A DNA stretch of 64,000 nucleotides, taken from assembly GCA_045047085.1 (NCBI GenBank), contig JASFYT010000025.1, forward strand, positions 26,933 through 90,932. The letters run 5' to 3'. This document shows, one piece after another, positions 48,090 to 57,746 of this stretch. Under the pieces are notes generated by a model that saw nothing but the letters and a program-made list of their open reading frames with translations, did no database searches and was not told where the DNA came from. The number at the start of each line of letters is the position of its first letter. Position 1 is the stretch's first letter. The translations under genes were made by a program, and so were the position numbers. This DNA is from GCA-2401155 sp045047085. Its GTDB lineage: Bacteria > Pseudomonadota > Alphaproteobacteria > Rhizobiales > Rhizobiaceae.

Positions 48090-50155
48090 CGGCCCTCGCG
48101 CAACCACATGCCAGTAAATGCAAACAGCAGCAAGGCTAAGCCAAGCAAGCCTGAGAATAACGGGGTGCGATCTATCCCTTTTAGCACGCTGGCATTGGTA
48201 TTGTTGAGACCTATCCAGCCTTTGCCCGATGCGTTGGCACCGGATCGTACAGGCAGAATTCTTGGTGCTGAACCTTCTGGTGCGCGGCGGGCGGAGCCGC
48301 CCAATTCTTTTAATATTGGGCCCAGTAATTCTGTCGTGCTGATGACGGCTGAGAATTCTCGCGGATTTGCCGGGCCGACCTGTGCAAGGGCGGTGAATTC
48401 TCCGCTTGTCGCCTGATATAGGCCGATGTCTTCGACTTCCAGTTCACCGTTCCAGATGCCGGGTTTTGTCTCTTTCAACGCTATTGTGACATCGCCGCCT
48501 GTGGGGCCTTGCAGCAGTACATCGTCAGGTTTTTTGCTCAGGCTTTGGCGTTGTACTGAAATGATTTTGCCTGTCGCGTTTGCTGTCAGACGTTCTTCGT
48601 CAAGTTCAGGTTCCTTCATTAGCCAGTGGGCGATGCGGCGTAACAATTGCACATAAGGGCCGCCGCCTTCAAAACCACGGGCCCAGAGCCAGACATGATC
48701 CGACAGGAATAACGCAACGCGTCCTTCACCGGCGCGATTTAACATAAGCAAGGGGTTTTGGTTTTCATCAACCATCACCGTGTCGCCATCCTGTTTGTGG
48801 ACACCGATAGTGCGGAACCAGCGGCTCCATTTTGGGTCTTTTTCGTTCCAGCCATCAAGACCTCTGGTGACAGGGTGCTTGGTACCAAATTCATGCAAAC
48901 GAGGTTTGAAGGGTTCTTCAATCACCTGCCCATTGGCAAGCCCCGGGAGGACGCTGCTTAGTGGCGTATTTCCGATACTGCCCTGAAACGCATATTCGGG
49001 TCCAGCGGCTACCATGATGGCACCGCCATCGCGGACGTAGCGGGCGATGTTCTCAAAGTACAATAAGGGCAGCACGCCACGGCGCTGGTAGCGATCGAAG
49101 ATGATTAAATCGAACTCATCGATTTTCTGAACGAATAATTCGCGTGTTGGGAATGCTATCAGCGATAGTTGGGAGATCGGGGTGCCGTCCTGTTTTTCAG
49201 GAGGGCGCAAAATGGTGAAGTGAACCAGATCGACCGAACCATCGGATTTTAGCAAATTGCGCCATGTACGCTCGCCTGCATGAGGTTCACCGGATACCAG
49301 CAGGACGCGCAGGTTTTCGCGAATGCCGTTGATCGTGGTGAAGGCACGGTTATTTACCGGGGTGATTTCGCCATCATCTGCTTCAACGGACAATTCGATG
49401 ATGTTCTTGCCGCCATGGGGAACATCGAAGACGAAATTCCCGTCTTTGCCGGGTATGATTTGTTCAATGGCCATGATTTTTCCATCAAACTTAATGATGA
49501 TTTCCAAAGGGCTATTGGCATTCTCAAAACCAGATTGTTCAACTCGGTATATGATCTCCTGACTTTCTCCCACAACTCCGAAACGCGGTGCATTCAGAAT
49601 GACCAAACGGCGATCCTTCTCGTTTTTGGTGCCTGTAATCAGCGCATGTACCGGGGCATTGAAGCCCACATCGGCAACGCGTTCAGGGGCATCGTGCACC
49701 TGCCCATCGGTAATAAAAATCGCTCCTCCAATTTGCTCACTTGGTACATCCTGAAATGCGCTCTTGAGGGAGCGGAAGAGGGTCGTGGTCGCATCATTTG
49801 TGAGGGATGAGTTATCCAAGGCATCGATTTCGCGAACTTCAAACTTGTCCAGCTTTGCAAGGCGGCTGCGTAAATCCTCAAGAATGCTTGTGCTCTGGCC
49901 TTGGCGATTGTTCAGTTTTTGGCTGGCGCTCTTATCAATAACGATTGCCACAACGCTTTTAAGCGGTTCGCGATCCTCACGCAGGATGGCCGGGTTGAAA
50001 AGAGCAAAGACCAACAAGCCCCATGCGCAAAGGCGAATAAATGAGCCACGCACTTGTCGTGCAAGGCCGTAGAACACAAGCGCACCGCCAAGAATTGCAA
50101 TTGTATAAATTACCCACAAAGGGAGTTCGGGGGTAAATGAGATGTTGAAATCCAT
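48086..50155 (-). CDS. Membrane-anchored glutamine amidotransferase-like protein
   Basis: A 689-residue protein: two membrane helices at the N-terminus (residues 12-60), a VWA-like domain (VVAIVIDKSASQKLNN, then GAIFITDGQVHD), a middle region with a class I glutamine amidotransferase-like fold (YVRDGGAIMVAAGPEYAF), and a final membrane helix (LLGLALLLFAFTGMWLREG). It is the last gene of the moxR operon and starts 2 bp after the DUF4159 gene. In BatA/BatB-type systems such proteins form a membrane complex served by the MoxR ATPase. The substrate is unknown. Confidence 0.83.
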   Translation of the reverse strand: MDFNISFTPELPLWVIYTIAILGGALVFYGLARQVRGSFIRLCAWGLLVFALFNPAILREDREPLKSVVAIVIDKSASQKLNNRQGQSTSILEDLRSRLAKLDKFEVREIDALDNSSLTNDATTTLFRSLKSAFQDVPSEQIGGAIFITDGQVHDAPERVADVGFNAPVHALITGTKNEKDRRLVILNAPRFGVVGESQEIIYRVEQSGFENANSPLEIIIKFDGKIMAIEQIIPGKDGNFVFDVPHGGKNIIELSVEADDGEITPVNNRAFTTINGIRENLRVLLVSGEPHAGERTWRNLLKSDGSVDLVHFTILRPPEKQDGTPISQLSLIAFPTRELFVQKIDEFDLIIFDRYQRRGVLPLLYFENIARYVRDGGAIMVAAGPEYAFQGSIGNTPLSSVLPGLANGQVIEEPFKPRLHEFGTKHPVTRGLDGWNEKDPKWSRWFRTIGVHKQDGDTVMVDENQNPLLMLNRAGEGRVALFLSDHVWLWARGFEGGGPYVQLLRRIAHWLMKEPELDEERLTANATGKIISVQRQSLSKKPDDVLLQGPTGGDVTIALKETKPGIWNGELEVEDIGLYQATSGEFTALAQVGPANPREFSAVISTTELLGPILKELGGSARRAPEGSAPRILPVRSGANASGKGWIGLNNTNASVLKGIDRTPLFSGLLGLALLLFAFTGMWLREGR

Positions 50156-50157
50156 GC

Positions 50158-52947
50158 TTATTGCCCCAATCGTTCGAGCAAAGCAGGGATGTGAACCTGA
50201 TCGGCCTTATAATTGCCGGTCAGCGCATACATCATTAAATTCACACCGACGCGAAAAGCGTACGTTCGTTGAACCGGATTGGGGGGAATGGTTGAATAAA
50301 GAGCGCGTCCCGCATCGTCGATGGCCCAAGCACCGGCCATATCATTGCTGGTGATCAGAATAGACGAAACACCGTCCCCTGCGCGCGCTGGACGGTCGGC
50401 GAGGGCGGATGCGCCAGTGAATGCTTCCACCCATAATTCGCCGCCAGCGTAACGGCCGGGAAAACTATTGAGCAAGAAGAAGGATTTTGTCAGCACGTGA
50501 TCGCTTGGTACTGGTTCTAATGGAGGTATATCGAGGACGGACAATATTGCCTGTAATTGACGCGCGGCGGGCGAACTTGCTGTGCCGCCAAAGCTACCGG
50601 AAATTTGGTCCTGCGTATCGAATAAAACGCTGCCGCCTTGCTTCATATAAGTATCAATGCGTGCCATGGTTTCGGCAGTGGGAAGTGCGCTTCCCGAGTG
50701 TACAGGCCAGTATATAAGCGAATAAAACGCCAGTTCGTCTTCGGAAATATCTAATCCGATAGGGGGTCCGGGTTCCAGTGCCGTGCGGGTGATGAGAAAG
50801 CGTGTCAGCCCGAGTAGACCAGCGGCACTTTTGCGGTCAACTTCGATATCTCCGGTGACCACATAGGCCAGACGTGTTTTTAAGGCGGCTGAAAAATCGA
50901 AGTCAGAATCTTGTGCAAATGCGTCCGATGGGCCGAACACAAGTGATGCGGATATCACCATTGGCAGGATAAGCGAGCGGGCAAGCTGTGGGCTTGGGCG
51001 TATTCTCAGCGCGCCTGAGAACCACAGGACTGCAAGGCAATCGAGGATCAGTAATGCTGCTGCGCCGAGTAGTAGCCACGGCTTTAATTCGATGGCTTGC
51101 TGGTTTTGGTAGCTAGATTGAATCATGTCGGAGGGGAAGGCATTTATATCCAGAGCTGTTAGTTGTTCGCCCTTGGAGAACAGATTTAATGCGGTGAATC
51201 CATCTTCAGTGCCGTAGAAACCTGGTGGGTTTTCAGCGGTGGCTGCTGGCGCCACGCCTTTAGAAAGTTCCAGTGGTTTTATGCTTGCAGATGGCGCGCT
51301 GAGGTTTCCTTGTCCGTCGAGAATGTTCAGGGCAGGCAAGCGTATATCCTGTTCTGGGTTTAGGGCGCCGGAACTGTTTGATTTGGATTGATTGACTACC
51401 CGGCGCAGCATTTCAACAAAAGTTCCTGAAATCGGTAAATTTGACCATGTGGCATCGGAACTTACATGGAACAATACGATCCAGCCATTCCCTCTTTGCT
51501 CAGCGGTAACGAGCGGCGTACCATCTTCAAGACTGGCCCATGTTTTTCCCTCAAGGCTTAGTTCCTGCAGTGCCAAAATCTGACGGGTTACCAGAACTTC
51601 TTTTGGCGGTTGTAATCCGTAAAACGGGCTGGTGGTTTCAAAATTTGCGACTGGCTTGGGAGCTTCCCAAGATAAGGCGCTTCCGAGATTTCTATCGCCC
51701 TGACGTATGCGCACCGGCAGCAATGTTTCCTCATTACTGGCGGCCATTCTTGGTCCGGCAAATCGCACCAACATACCGCCCTTTTCAATCCATTCCTGAA
51801 AGGTGTCGACGGTTTTTTCCGGAATGAGGCCCACATCGGCCAGAACGATGGCTGATACGCCCTGATTGATCAGTTCAGGAACGGCCAGTGTCACATTGGC
51901 ACTATCGGCTTCGCGGATGTCGCTGAAAGGCTCTAATGCGCGGGTGATGTAATAGAGAGGCGACAATAATGGCTGTGAAAGATCACGTTTCTCCCCGGAT
52001 ATAATGCCGACCAACCTACGGCGATTGCTCTCATCAAGCAATTGCACGGCACCGGGATTGTTTGATTGGGCAACTGAAATTCGGATGATTTCGTTGCGTA
52101 GTTCTACCGGTTCTTTAAGCTGGAATTCTGTCTGGCTCTCCCCGTTGGCAAACTGAACAATTTGGCGGGCGACAGGAATTCCTTTGATATCGTAAGCGGT
52201 AAGATCAAGCACGAGTTCGTCATTTTTATTGACCCGGTTGAGTTGTCCGCGCATGGCATCGGGGTCATTGGAAATTTTTGTCATTGCAACCAGATTTCCG
52301 GATTCCGGCTGGTAGATGAATTTTTGACCATCAATGCGGCTAATGGCCGATGCTAATTTCTCGGTGTTTTCGTGAGTAAGGCCATCGGAGAAGAATATGA
52401 TCGTGCCCGGATTTTTCATATCCGAAAGAATATTTGCTGTCGCTGCATGGTTAGGTTCAATTGCGCGGTTGACCAGTGCGTCGATGACTTTAAGAGCGTC
52501 TTCTGCGTTTGCTGGACTATTGGTGGCGTCTTCGGGTGCTGTGGTGCGGATGATGGAAACGAGGCGGTCGGCATCGCGTGCTTCATTGATGAGTTTAATG
52601 GCCGATTGTTTTCGTTCATCCCAGTTTTGGCCGGAAGCCCAGCCATCATCTATGATTAAGGTGATTGGTCCGTTGCCGCTGAGGGTTGCTTCTTCTGGGT
52701 TCCACAAGGGCAATGACATGGCCAATATGACTAATGTTGCAAGGGCGAGGCGAAGCAGGGTCAACCACCACGGGCTTTGCGCTGGGGTTTCTTCACGTTT
52801 TTGCAGGGTTGCCAGAATGCGCGTCGGAGGAAAAACTTCCTGCTGTGGTTTTGGTGGCGTCAGGCGTAACAGATACCAGATAACCGGCAAAGCAAGCAGC
52901 GCGAAAAGCACTAGTGGTGCGCCAAAAGCGAGAGGAAGGCCAAGCAT
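50158..52947 (-). CDS. BatA-DUF4159 membrane protein
   Basis: A 929-residue protein. The N-terminal BatA region (residues 1-80) has two membrane helices and the conserved VIWYLLRLTPPKPQQEVFPP. A VWA-like domain follows (TLIIDDGWASGQNWDERK). Two more membrane helices lie near residues 615-670. The C-terminal 230 residues are a DUF4159 domain (FSAALKTRLAYVVTGD, then LAFYSLIYWPVHSGSALP). It starts 2 bp after the DUF58 gene. The order moxR-DUF58-BatA/DUF4159-GATase-like is conserved in rhizobia; the molecular role is not established. Confidence 0.85.
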   Translation of the reverse strand: MLGLPLAFGAPLVLFALLALPVIWYLLRLTPPKPQQEVFPPTRILATLQKREETPAQSPWWLTLLRLALATLVILAMSLPLWNPEEATLSGNGPITLIIDDGWASGQNWDERKQSAIKLINEARDADRLVSIIRTTAPEDATNSPANAEDALKVIDALVNRAIEPNHAATANILSDMKNPGTIIFFSDGLTHENTEKLASAISRIDGQKFIYQPESGNLVAMTKISNDPDAMRGQLNRVNKNDELVLDLTAYDIKGIPVARQIVQFANGESQTEFQLKEPVELRNEIIRISVAQSNNPGAVQLLDESNRRRLVGIISGEKRDLSQPLLSPLYYITRALEPFSDIREADSANVTLAVPELINQGVSAIVLADVGLIPEKTVDTFQEWIEKGGMLVRFAGPRMAASNEETLLPVRIRQGDRNLGSALSWEAPKPVANFETTSPFYGLQPPKEVLVTRQILALQELSLEGKTWASLEDGTPLVTAEQRGNGWIVLFHVSSDATWSNLPISGTFVEMLRRVVNQSKSNSSGALNPEQDIRLPALNILDGQGNLSAPSASIKPLELSKGVAPAATAENPPGFYGTEDGFTALNLFSKGEQLTALDINAFPSDMIQSSYQNQQAIELKPWLLLGAAALLILDCLAVLWFSGALRIRPSPQLARSLILPMVISASLVFGPSDAFAQDSDFDFSAALKTRLAYVVTGDIEVDRKSAAGLLGLTRFLITRTALEPGPPIGLDISEDELAFYSLIYWPVHSGSALPTAETMARIDTYMKQGGSVLFDTQDQISGSFGGTASSPAARQLQAILSVLDIPPLEPVPSDHVLTKSFFLLNSFPGRYAGGELWVEAFTGASALADRPARAGDGVSSILITSNDMAGAWAIDDAGRALYSTIPPNPVQRTYAFRVGVNLMMYALTGNYKADQVHIPALLERLGQ

Positions 52948-52949
52948 AA

Positions 52950-53870
52950 TTATTGCCTTCCCTGTTGAGAGGATTGACGATTGGCACGCAGATATTCATG
53001 CAGGGTGACAAGTGCTTCTGATGCCAACCGGTCTGTGTGATGGACGATGTAGCTCCAGCCCAATTTGGTGGCGAGATTACGCAAAGACGTATTTCTGGCG
53101 GTAAATAAATTTACGTATTTTTCGGCCAGCCCGTGGGCATTGCCGGCGGTGAAGCGTTCATTGGTTTCCGGGTCGATAAATTCCACCCGCCCGGTATAAG
53201 GGAAGGTTTCTTCGACCGGGTCGATGATGTGGACCAAATGGCAATTTGCACCGCGCCGCGCAAAAGAACGCAGGCGACCTTCGGTGTTGTCCATATCGTC
53301 GAGAAAATCGCTGAAAATAATAATGTCGGAACTGTCTTTTACTGCGTCTGCAATAGGGAAACGATCTTGAGGCTCGGAGAGTATCAGCGCCTCGGCCAAT
53401 TTTTCCGAGGCAGTTCTGCTGGCAATCGGTGGGGTTACGCCAAGCCAGCCGACACGCTCGCCGGAACGAGCTAATAATTCGGCCATGGCGAAAGCCAACA
53501 CTAATGCGCGTGATTGCTTGGAAACTCTGCCAAGATCGGACTTGAACAGCATGGATGGACTTTCGTCAACCCAAAGCCATATTGTGTGGGCGGCCTGCCA
53601 TTCGCGGTCCTTGACATAGATATGATCGTCACGGGCCGATTTTCGCCAATCGATGGCGTTCATGTTTTCGCCTACCGTATAAGGGCGGAACTGCCAGAAA
53701 TTTTCGCCAGTGCCACGTTTTTTGCGACCGTGCCAACCAGCGAAAACATTGTTGGATATACGTTGGGCTTCGACCAGCAGATCGGGAATGAGTGCGGCAC
53801 GCGCACGGGCGCGTAAAATGGTATCTTTGCCGGTTTCACGCGGAGCAAGGGTGCCAATTGCAGGGCTCAT
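52950..53870 (-). CDS. DUF58-domain protein
   Basis: A 306-residue soluble protein with the DUF58 core: RKKRGTGENFWQFRPYTVGE and IDWRKSARDDHIYVKDREW are the family signature, and the VWA-like segment WLWVDESPSMLF contains a MIDAS-like DESPS. DUF58 proteins are encoded next to moxR throughout bacteria and are thought to be the chaperone's direct partner. The gene lies 55 bp after moxR and 2 bp before the DUF4159 gene. Confidence 0.9.
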   Translation of the reverse strand: MSPAIGTLAPRETGKDTILRARARAALIPDLLVEAQRISNNVFAGWHGRKKRGTGENFWQFRPYTVGENMNAIDWRKSARDDHIYVKDREWQAAHTIWLWVDESPSMLFKSDLGRVSKQSRALVLAFAMAELLARSGERVGWLGVTPPIASRTASEKLAEALILSEPQDRFPIADAVKDSSDIIIFSDFLDDMDNTEGRLRSFARRGANCHLVHIIDPVEETFPYTGRVEFIDPETNERFTAGNAHGLAEKYVNLFTARNTSLRNLATKLGWSYIVHHTDRLASEALVTLHEYLRANRQSSQQGRQ

Positions 53871-53925
53871 CTTTGTCCCATTTCTTTAATGGAGCCCAAT
53901 TTTATATTGGAGAAAGAAACGCTCA

Positions 53926-54936
53926 TCAGCCAATTTTTGCCTTTAATTTGGAAATGATTTCGCGAATGGTGATGCGTTCTGCGCGTGCCGCGAATGTTAG
54001 CTGCATACGGTGTTGCAGTACGCTATCAGCCAGTGCCAGAACGTCGTCTACCGATGGAGCAAGGCGTCCGTGGAGAAGCGCACGGGCACGGGCGGTCAAC
54101 ATCAATGCCTGGCTAGCCCTTGGGCCGGGACCCCATGATATGAATTCTTCGAGTTCTTTTGATGCGTTGCCCGGTCGAGCGGAGCGGACCAATTCCAGAA
54201 TTGCCGAAATCACGCTTTCACCAACCGGGAGCTTGCGCACCAGAACTTGCAGCTTTTTCAGTTCGTTGGATGAGATGACCTTCTTCACGGTATTTTCGGA
54301 TGTTCCGGTTGTATCAAACAGGATAGCACGTTCCGCGTCGATATCGGGGTAGGGTACATCAATTTGCATTAGGAACCGATCGAGTTGGGCCTCTGGAAGC
54401 GGATAGGTGCCTTCTTGTTCCAGCGGGTTTTGGGTGGCAAGGACATGGAATGGTTCCGGCAGATCGTAGCGCTTGCCAGCGATAGTTATGTGATGCTCCT
54501 GCATCGCTTGCAGCAAAGCTGCCTGAGTGCGGGGGCTTGCGCGGTTGATTTCATCGGCCATCAGCAATTGGGCAAAAACAGGTCCCTTGATAAACTGGAA
54601 AGAACGTTTGCCATCATCATCCTGGTGCAAGATTTCTGAACCCAAAATATCCGAGGGCATCAGGTCAGGAGTGAATTGGATACGCTGTTCCTGCATTCCC
54701 AAAACCGTGCCGAGGGTTTCAACCAGTTTGGTTTTGGCAAGGCCGGGAAGACCTACCAGCAGGCCATGGCCACCAGAAAGAATGGTAATCAGGGATTGCT
54801 CCACCACCTCATTTTGACCAAAAATAACTTTACCGATTTCTGATTTCACGGATGTAACGCTGGTAACAGCCTTTTCAGCCTGTTTGATAATGGCCTTTTC
54901 TTCGGTCTTGCTGAGTTTTGGGTCGATGGCGTTCAT
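53926..54936 (-). CDS. MoxR-family AAA ATPase
   Basis: A 336-residue MoxR ATPase. Walker A is GLLVGLPGLAKTKLVETLG, Walker B LLMADEINRASPRTQAALLQ, sensor 1 VLATQNPLEQEGTYPLPEAQ with the Asn, and the C-terminal lid ends with a short helix. MoxR proteins act as chaperones that insert cofactors or assemble VWA-containing complexes. ATG at 54936 follows CGGAG; an upstream in-frame start at 55020 adds residues unlike the family. First gene of a four-gene operon. A 200-bp gap separates it from the divergent DUF1285 gene. Confidence 0.93.
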   Translation of the reverse strand: MNAIDPKLSKTEEKAIIKQAEKAVTSVTSVKSEIGKVIFGQNEVVEQSLITILSGGHGLLVGLPGLAKTKLVETLGTVLGMQEQRIQFTPDLMPSDILGSEILHQDDDGKRSFQFIKGPVFAQLLMADEINRASPRTQAALLQAMQEHHITIAGKRYDLPEPFHVLATQNPLEQEGTYPLPEAQLDRFLMQIDVPYPDIDAERAILFDTTGTSENTVKKVISSNELKKLQVLVRKLPVGESVISAILELVRSARPGNASKELEEFISWGPGPRASQALMLTARARALLHGRLAPSVDDVLALADSVLQHRMQLTFAARAERITIREIISKLKAKIG

Positions 54937-55134
54937 CAATGAATCTCCGGTAAGATATAGGCTGATATAAATTGGACCGTTTTGATATGGACGGTGGCTT
55001 CTCCGGCATAACCCTGACAAGTCTTACTGGTCTCTCAGGTAGGCGAAATAGATTTTAACATGGTAATGGTCTAATTTATCAATACAAGTTACATTTGTGT
55101 AAGACGATAGTGTGACCTGTAAAATTGAAGTGAT

Positions 55135-55749
55135 ATGAGCGAAGAAAAACAATATACTGGCGATAATGGCCTTGCAGGACTGCAGGGCCTTATACAGCGT
55201 GGTGAGGGCTCAGGAAAAGGACTGCCACCCGTTGAGCGCTGGGAACCCGATTTTTGTGGCGATCTCGATATGGTCATTAAAGCGGATGGCACTTGGTTCT
55301 ATATGGGCACCCCCATTGGCAGGCAATCATTGGTGAAACTGTTTTCCACAGTGTTGCGCAAGGACGAAAATGGAGAAACCTATCTGGTAACGCCGGTGGA
55401 AAAAATCGGAATAACCGTTGAAGACGCACATTTTGTTGCCGTGGAGATGAATGTCCACGAGGAGGATGGCGAATCAGTTCTGACGTTTCGAACTAATGTT
55501 GGAGATATTGTGACAGCGGGGCCGGAAAACCCGTTACGATTTGTTACTGTGCCGGAAAATGATGGGGTGAAACCCTATATCCGGGTGCGTGGACGCCTTG
55601 AAGCGGTTTTGGCACGTCCGGTAATGTATGAGCTGATTGCTCACGGGCAGGAAATTGGAGTGAACGGGCAGCTTATGTTTGCAGTGAAAAGCAAAGGGGA
55701 AATTTATCCCATAATGGCAACAGAAACTCTGGCAGAACTCAGCCAGTGA
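55135..55749 (+). CDS. DUF1285-family protein
   Basis: A 204-residue soluble protein with the DUF1285 core (PPVERWEPDFCGDLDMVIKADGTWFY, cited in part: ERWEPDFCGDLDM, then GTPIGRQSLVKLFSTVLR). The fold is two similar beta domains; no biochemical role is established. It overlaps the following CoA pyrophosphatase gene by 4 bp (GTGA). The trio DUF1285-CoA pyrophosphatase-CCA transferase recurs in rhizobia. Confidence 0.87.
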   Translation: MSEEKQYTGDNGLAGLQGLIQRGEGSGKGLPPVERWEPDFCGDLDMVIKADGTWFYMGTPIGRQSLVKLFSTVLRKDENGETYLVTPVEKIGITVEDAHFVAVEMNVHEEDGESVLTFRTNVGDIVTAGPENPLRFVTVPENDGVKPYIRVRGRLEAVLARPVMYELIAHGQEIGVNGQLMFAVKSKGEIYPIMATETLAELSQ

Positions 55750-56378
55750 GCAAGCTATCGATAGCGGAATTTACGCTGGATGAACTGCGTGAGCGTGTGT
55801 CCCAGCGGCTGAATCATTCCGACAATGAACCAATTGGTGATTTTACGCACGATCCTGATATGCGACAATGGGTTATGTCTAGGGCGACAAAAGATGCGGC
55901 AATTTTAATGCCTCTGGTTGAACGACAAGGGGAAATGTCGCTGTTGCTCACCAAGCGGGCCGATAGATTGATTTCCCATTCTGGACAGGTGGCATTTCCC
56001 GGCGGCAAGATTGATGCGGATGATGACGGGCCAGAAGCTGCGGCCCTTCGTGAAGCGCATGAAGAAGTGGGACTTGCTACAGATCAGGTTGAAATACTTG
56101 GGCGTTTACCGGATTATTTCACCGGTTCGGGCTATAAAATTGCGCCAATCATTGGCATAATGGATAAAAATGCGGTGGTTGAAGCTAATCCAGATGAAGT
56201 GGATTATCTTTTTGAGGTACCACTTTCATTTTTGATGAATCCGGATAACCACCTTCGTGGCAGTCGGGTTTTTGAGGGCAAGGAACGTCATTTCTATGAA
56301 ATGCCGTTTGGGGAACATTATATATGGGGGATTACGGCTGGCATGATCCGGGTCCTTTATGACAGGTTATATAGATGA
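55746..56378 (+). CDS. NUDIX CoA pyrophosphatase
   Basis: A 210-residue NUDIX enzyme of the CoA/acyl-CoA diphosphatase type (YeaB/NudL-like). The UPF0035 signature LLTKRADRLISHSGQVAFPGG leads into the Nudix box GGKIDADDDGPEAAALREAHEEVG, read in pieces as AALREAHEEVGL. It should cleave CoA to 4'-phosphopantetheine and 3',5'-ADP. The start is GTG at 55746, overlapping the DUF1285 stop; its own stop overlaps the next start (ATGA). Confidence 0.9.
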   Translation: MSKLSIAEFTLDELRERVSQRLNHSDNEPIGDFTHDPDMRQWVMSRATKDAAILMPLVERQGEMSLLLTKRADRLISHSGQVAFPGGKIDADDDGPEAAALREAHEEVGLATDQVEILGRLPDYFTGSGYKIAPIIGIMDKNAVVEANPDEVDYLFEVPLSFLMNPDNHLRGSRVFEGKERHFYEMPFGEHYIWGITAGMIRVLYDRLYR

Positions 56379-57607
56379 CTGGCATGGACATTGAGCTGAA
56401 ATACAGAGGCTGGTTGGATAACGACCAATTGCAGCTGGTATTACTCATTTTATCAAAGGACGGCGAAGAGGCGCGGGTGAATGGCGGCGCTGTTCGTAAC
56501 GCTATTTTGGGCGAACCGATTTCGGACGTTGATATTTCGACAACGCTTTTACCAGAAGATGTTATTGAGCGACTGGAAGCAAAAGGAATGAAAGTTATTC
56601 CTACCGGCATTGAACATGGCACCGTGACGGTACTGGTTGAAGGTCATCATTTCGAAGTCACCACATTGCGTGAAGATATTGAAACCAATGGCCGTCAGGC
56701 GGTGGTGGAATTTGGCCGTGACTGGAAGCTTGATGCCATGCGGCGCGATATGACTATGAACGCGCTTTATTGCGATATAGATGGCAAGGTTTATGATCCA
56801 CTCGGCGGGTATGAGGATTTAATTGCGCGGCGGGTGGTGTTTATTGGAGATGCCGACGACCGCATTCGCGAAGACTATTTGCGGATTTTGCGGTTCTTTA
56901 GATTTTTTGCGTGGTATGGCACCATGCGGCCTGACGCAGAAGGGTTGAAGGCTTGTGCCCGGCTGAAAGGCCAGATCAAGAACCTGTCAGTTGAGCGTGT
57001 TTGGGCCGAGTTGAAGAAACTTCTGGCTGCCCCTGACCCATCGCGTGCATTATTATGGATGCGAACTGCCGGTGTTTTGACCACTGTTTTACCGGAAACC
57101 GGAAAATGGGGCATTGACCGTATTCACGGTCTGGTTCGGATGGAAAAAGAATTGAAATGGGATTTTGATCCAGTATTGCGGATGATGGCAATATTGCCCG
57201 TTTCCAGGGATATTGTCATTGAGTTGGCCAAGCGTTTGAAACTGTCTTCAAAAGAAGCCAGACGTTTAATTGAATGGTCTCAATGCCCATTGCCGGATGC
57301 AAAAATTTCGGAAAAGGATTTTCATAAACTGCTCTATCGTAATTCGCCACGGGTGATGAAGGATAAGTTGAAACTGGAGCTGGCACGGATTGCCACCTAC
57401 GATCAAAGCGGGCCGATGGAGGAAATAAAAAACCTGTTTGCCCAAGCGCAAAGATGGCAGCGGCCAGAATTTCCAGTGCAGGGGAAAGATCTTCTGACTG
57501 ACGGGTTTGAAGAGGGGCCTGAGCTTGGAGAGAAATTGGCAGCACTTGAGCAACTTTGGGTGGATAGCGATTTTACGATGAGCAAAAACGCTTTGCTGGG
57601 CGGTTAG
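56375..57607 (+). CDS. cca: CCA-adding tRNA nucleotidyltransferase (class II)
   Basis: A 410-residue enzyme that adds or repairs the 3' CCA of tRNA. The nucleotidyltransferase head shows VNGGAVRNAILGEPISDVDI with the catalytic DxD, followed by RRDMTMNALYCDIDGKVYDP and the RRVVFIGDADDRIREDYLRILRFFRF helix (signature in parts). ATG at 56375 overlaps the upstream stop; an ATG four codons on is also possible. The tRNA-Gln gene in this window already encodes CCA, so here the enzyme would act mainly in repair. Confidence 0.95.
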   Translation: MTGMDIELKYRGWLDNDQLQLVLLILSKDGEEARVNGGAVRNAILGEPISDVDISTTLLPEDVIERLEAKGMKVIPTGIEHGTVTVLVEGHHFEVTTLREDIETNGRQAVVEFGRDWKLDAMRRDMTMNALYCDIDGKVYDPLGGYEDLIARRVVFIGDADDRIREDYLRILRFFRFFAWYGTMRPDAEGLKACARLKGQIKNLSVERVWAELKKLLAAPDPSRALLWMRTAGVLTTVLPETGKWGIDRIHGLVRMEKELKWDFDPVLRMMAILPVSRDIVIELAKRLKLSSKEARRLIEWSQCPLPDAKISEKDFHKLLYRNSPRVMKDKLKLELARIATYDQSGPMEEIKNLFAQAQRWQRPEFPVQGKDLLTDGFEEGPELGEKLAALEQLWVDSDFTMSKNALLGG

Positions 57608-57669
57608 TTTATTGCTCACGGCATTCTGGCTCACGGCGTATCCTCGTTTCACTCGGGCCTGCGGATGCG

Positions 57670-57702
57670 CGGCGCATTAGCGCCGGGCGGCTCTTAGCCG
57701 CC
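57670..57702. terminator. Two adjacent hairpins after cca
   Basis: CGGCGC-ATTA-GCGCCG (57670-57685) is followed at once by GGCGGCT-CTT-AGCCGCC (57686-57702). Both stems are perfect and GC-rich, with no strong U-run on either side. They sit between the convergent cca and hemF genes and may stop or stabilise both transcripts. Confidence 0.5.
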
Positions 57703-57746
57703 TTGAACGCTACCATTTGAAGAACGGATAATTTAACCGCAAAAAC

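Noticed and set aside
48108..49986. Several plus-strand frames inside the moxR operon
   Set aside because: Antisense shadows of the large membrane protein genes with no ribosome-binding sites or recognisable domains.
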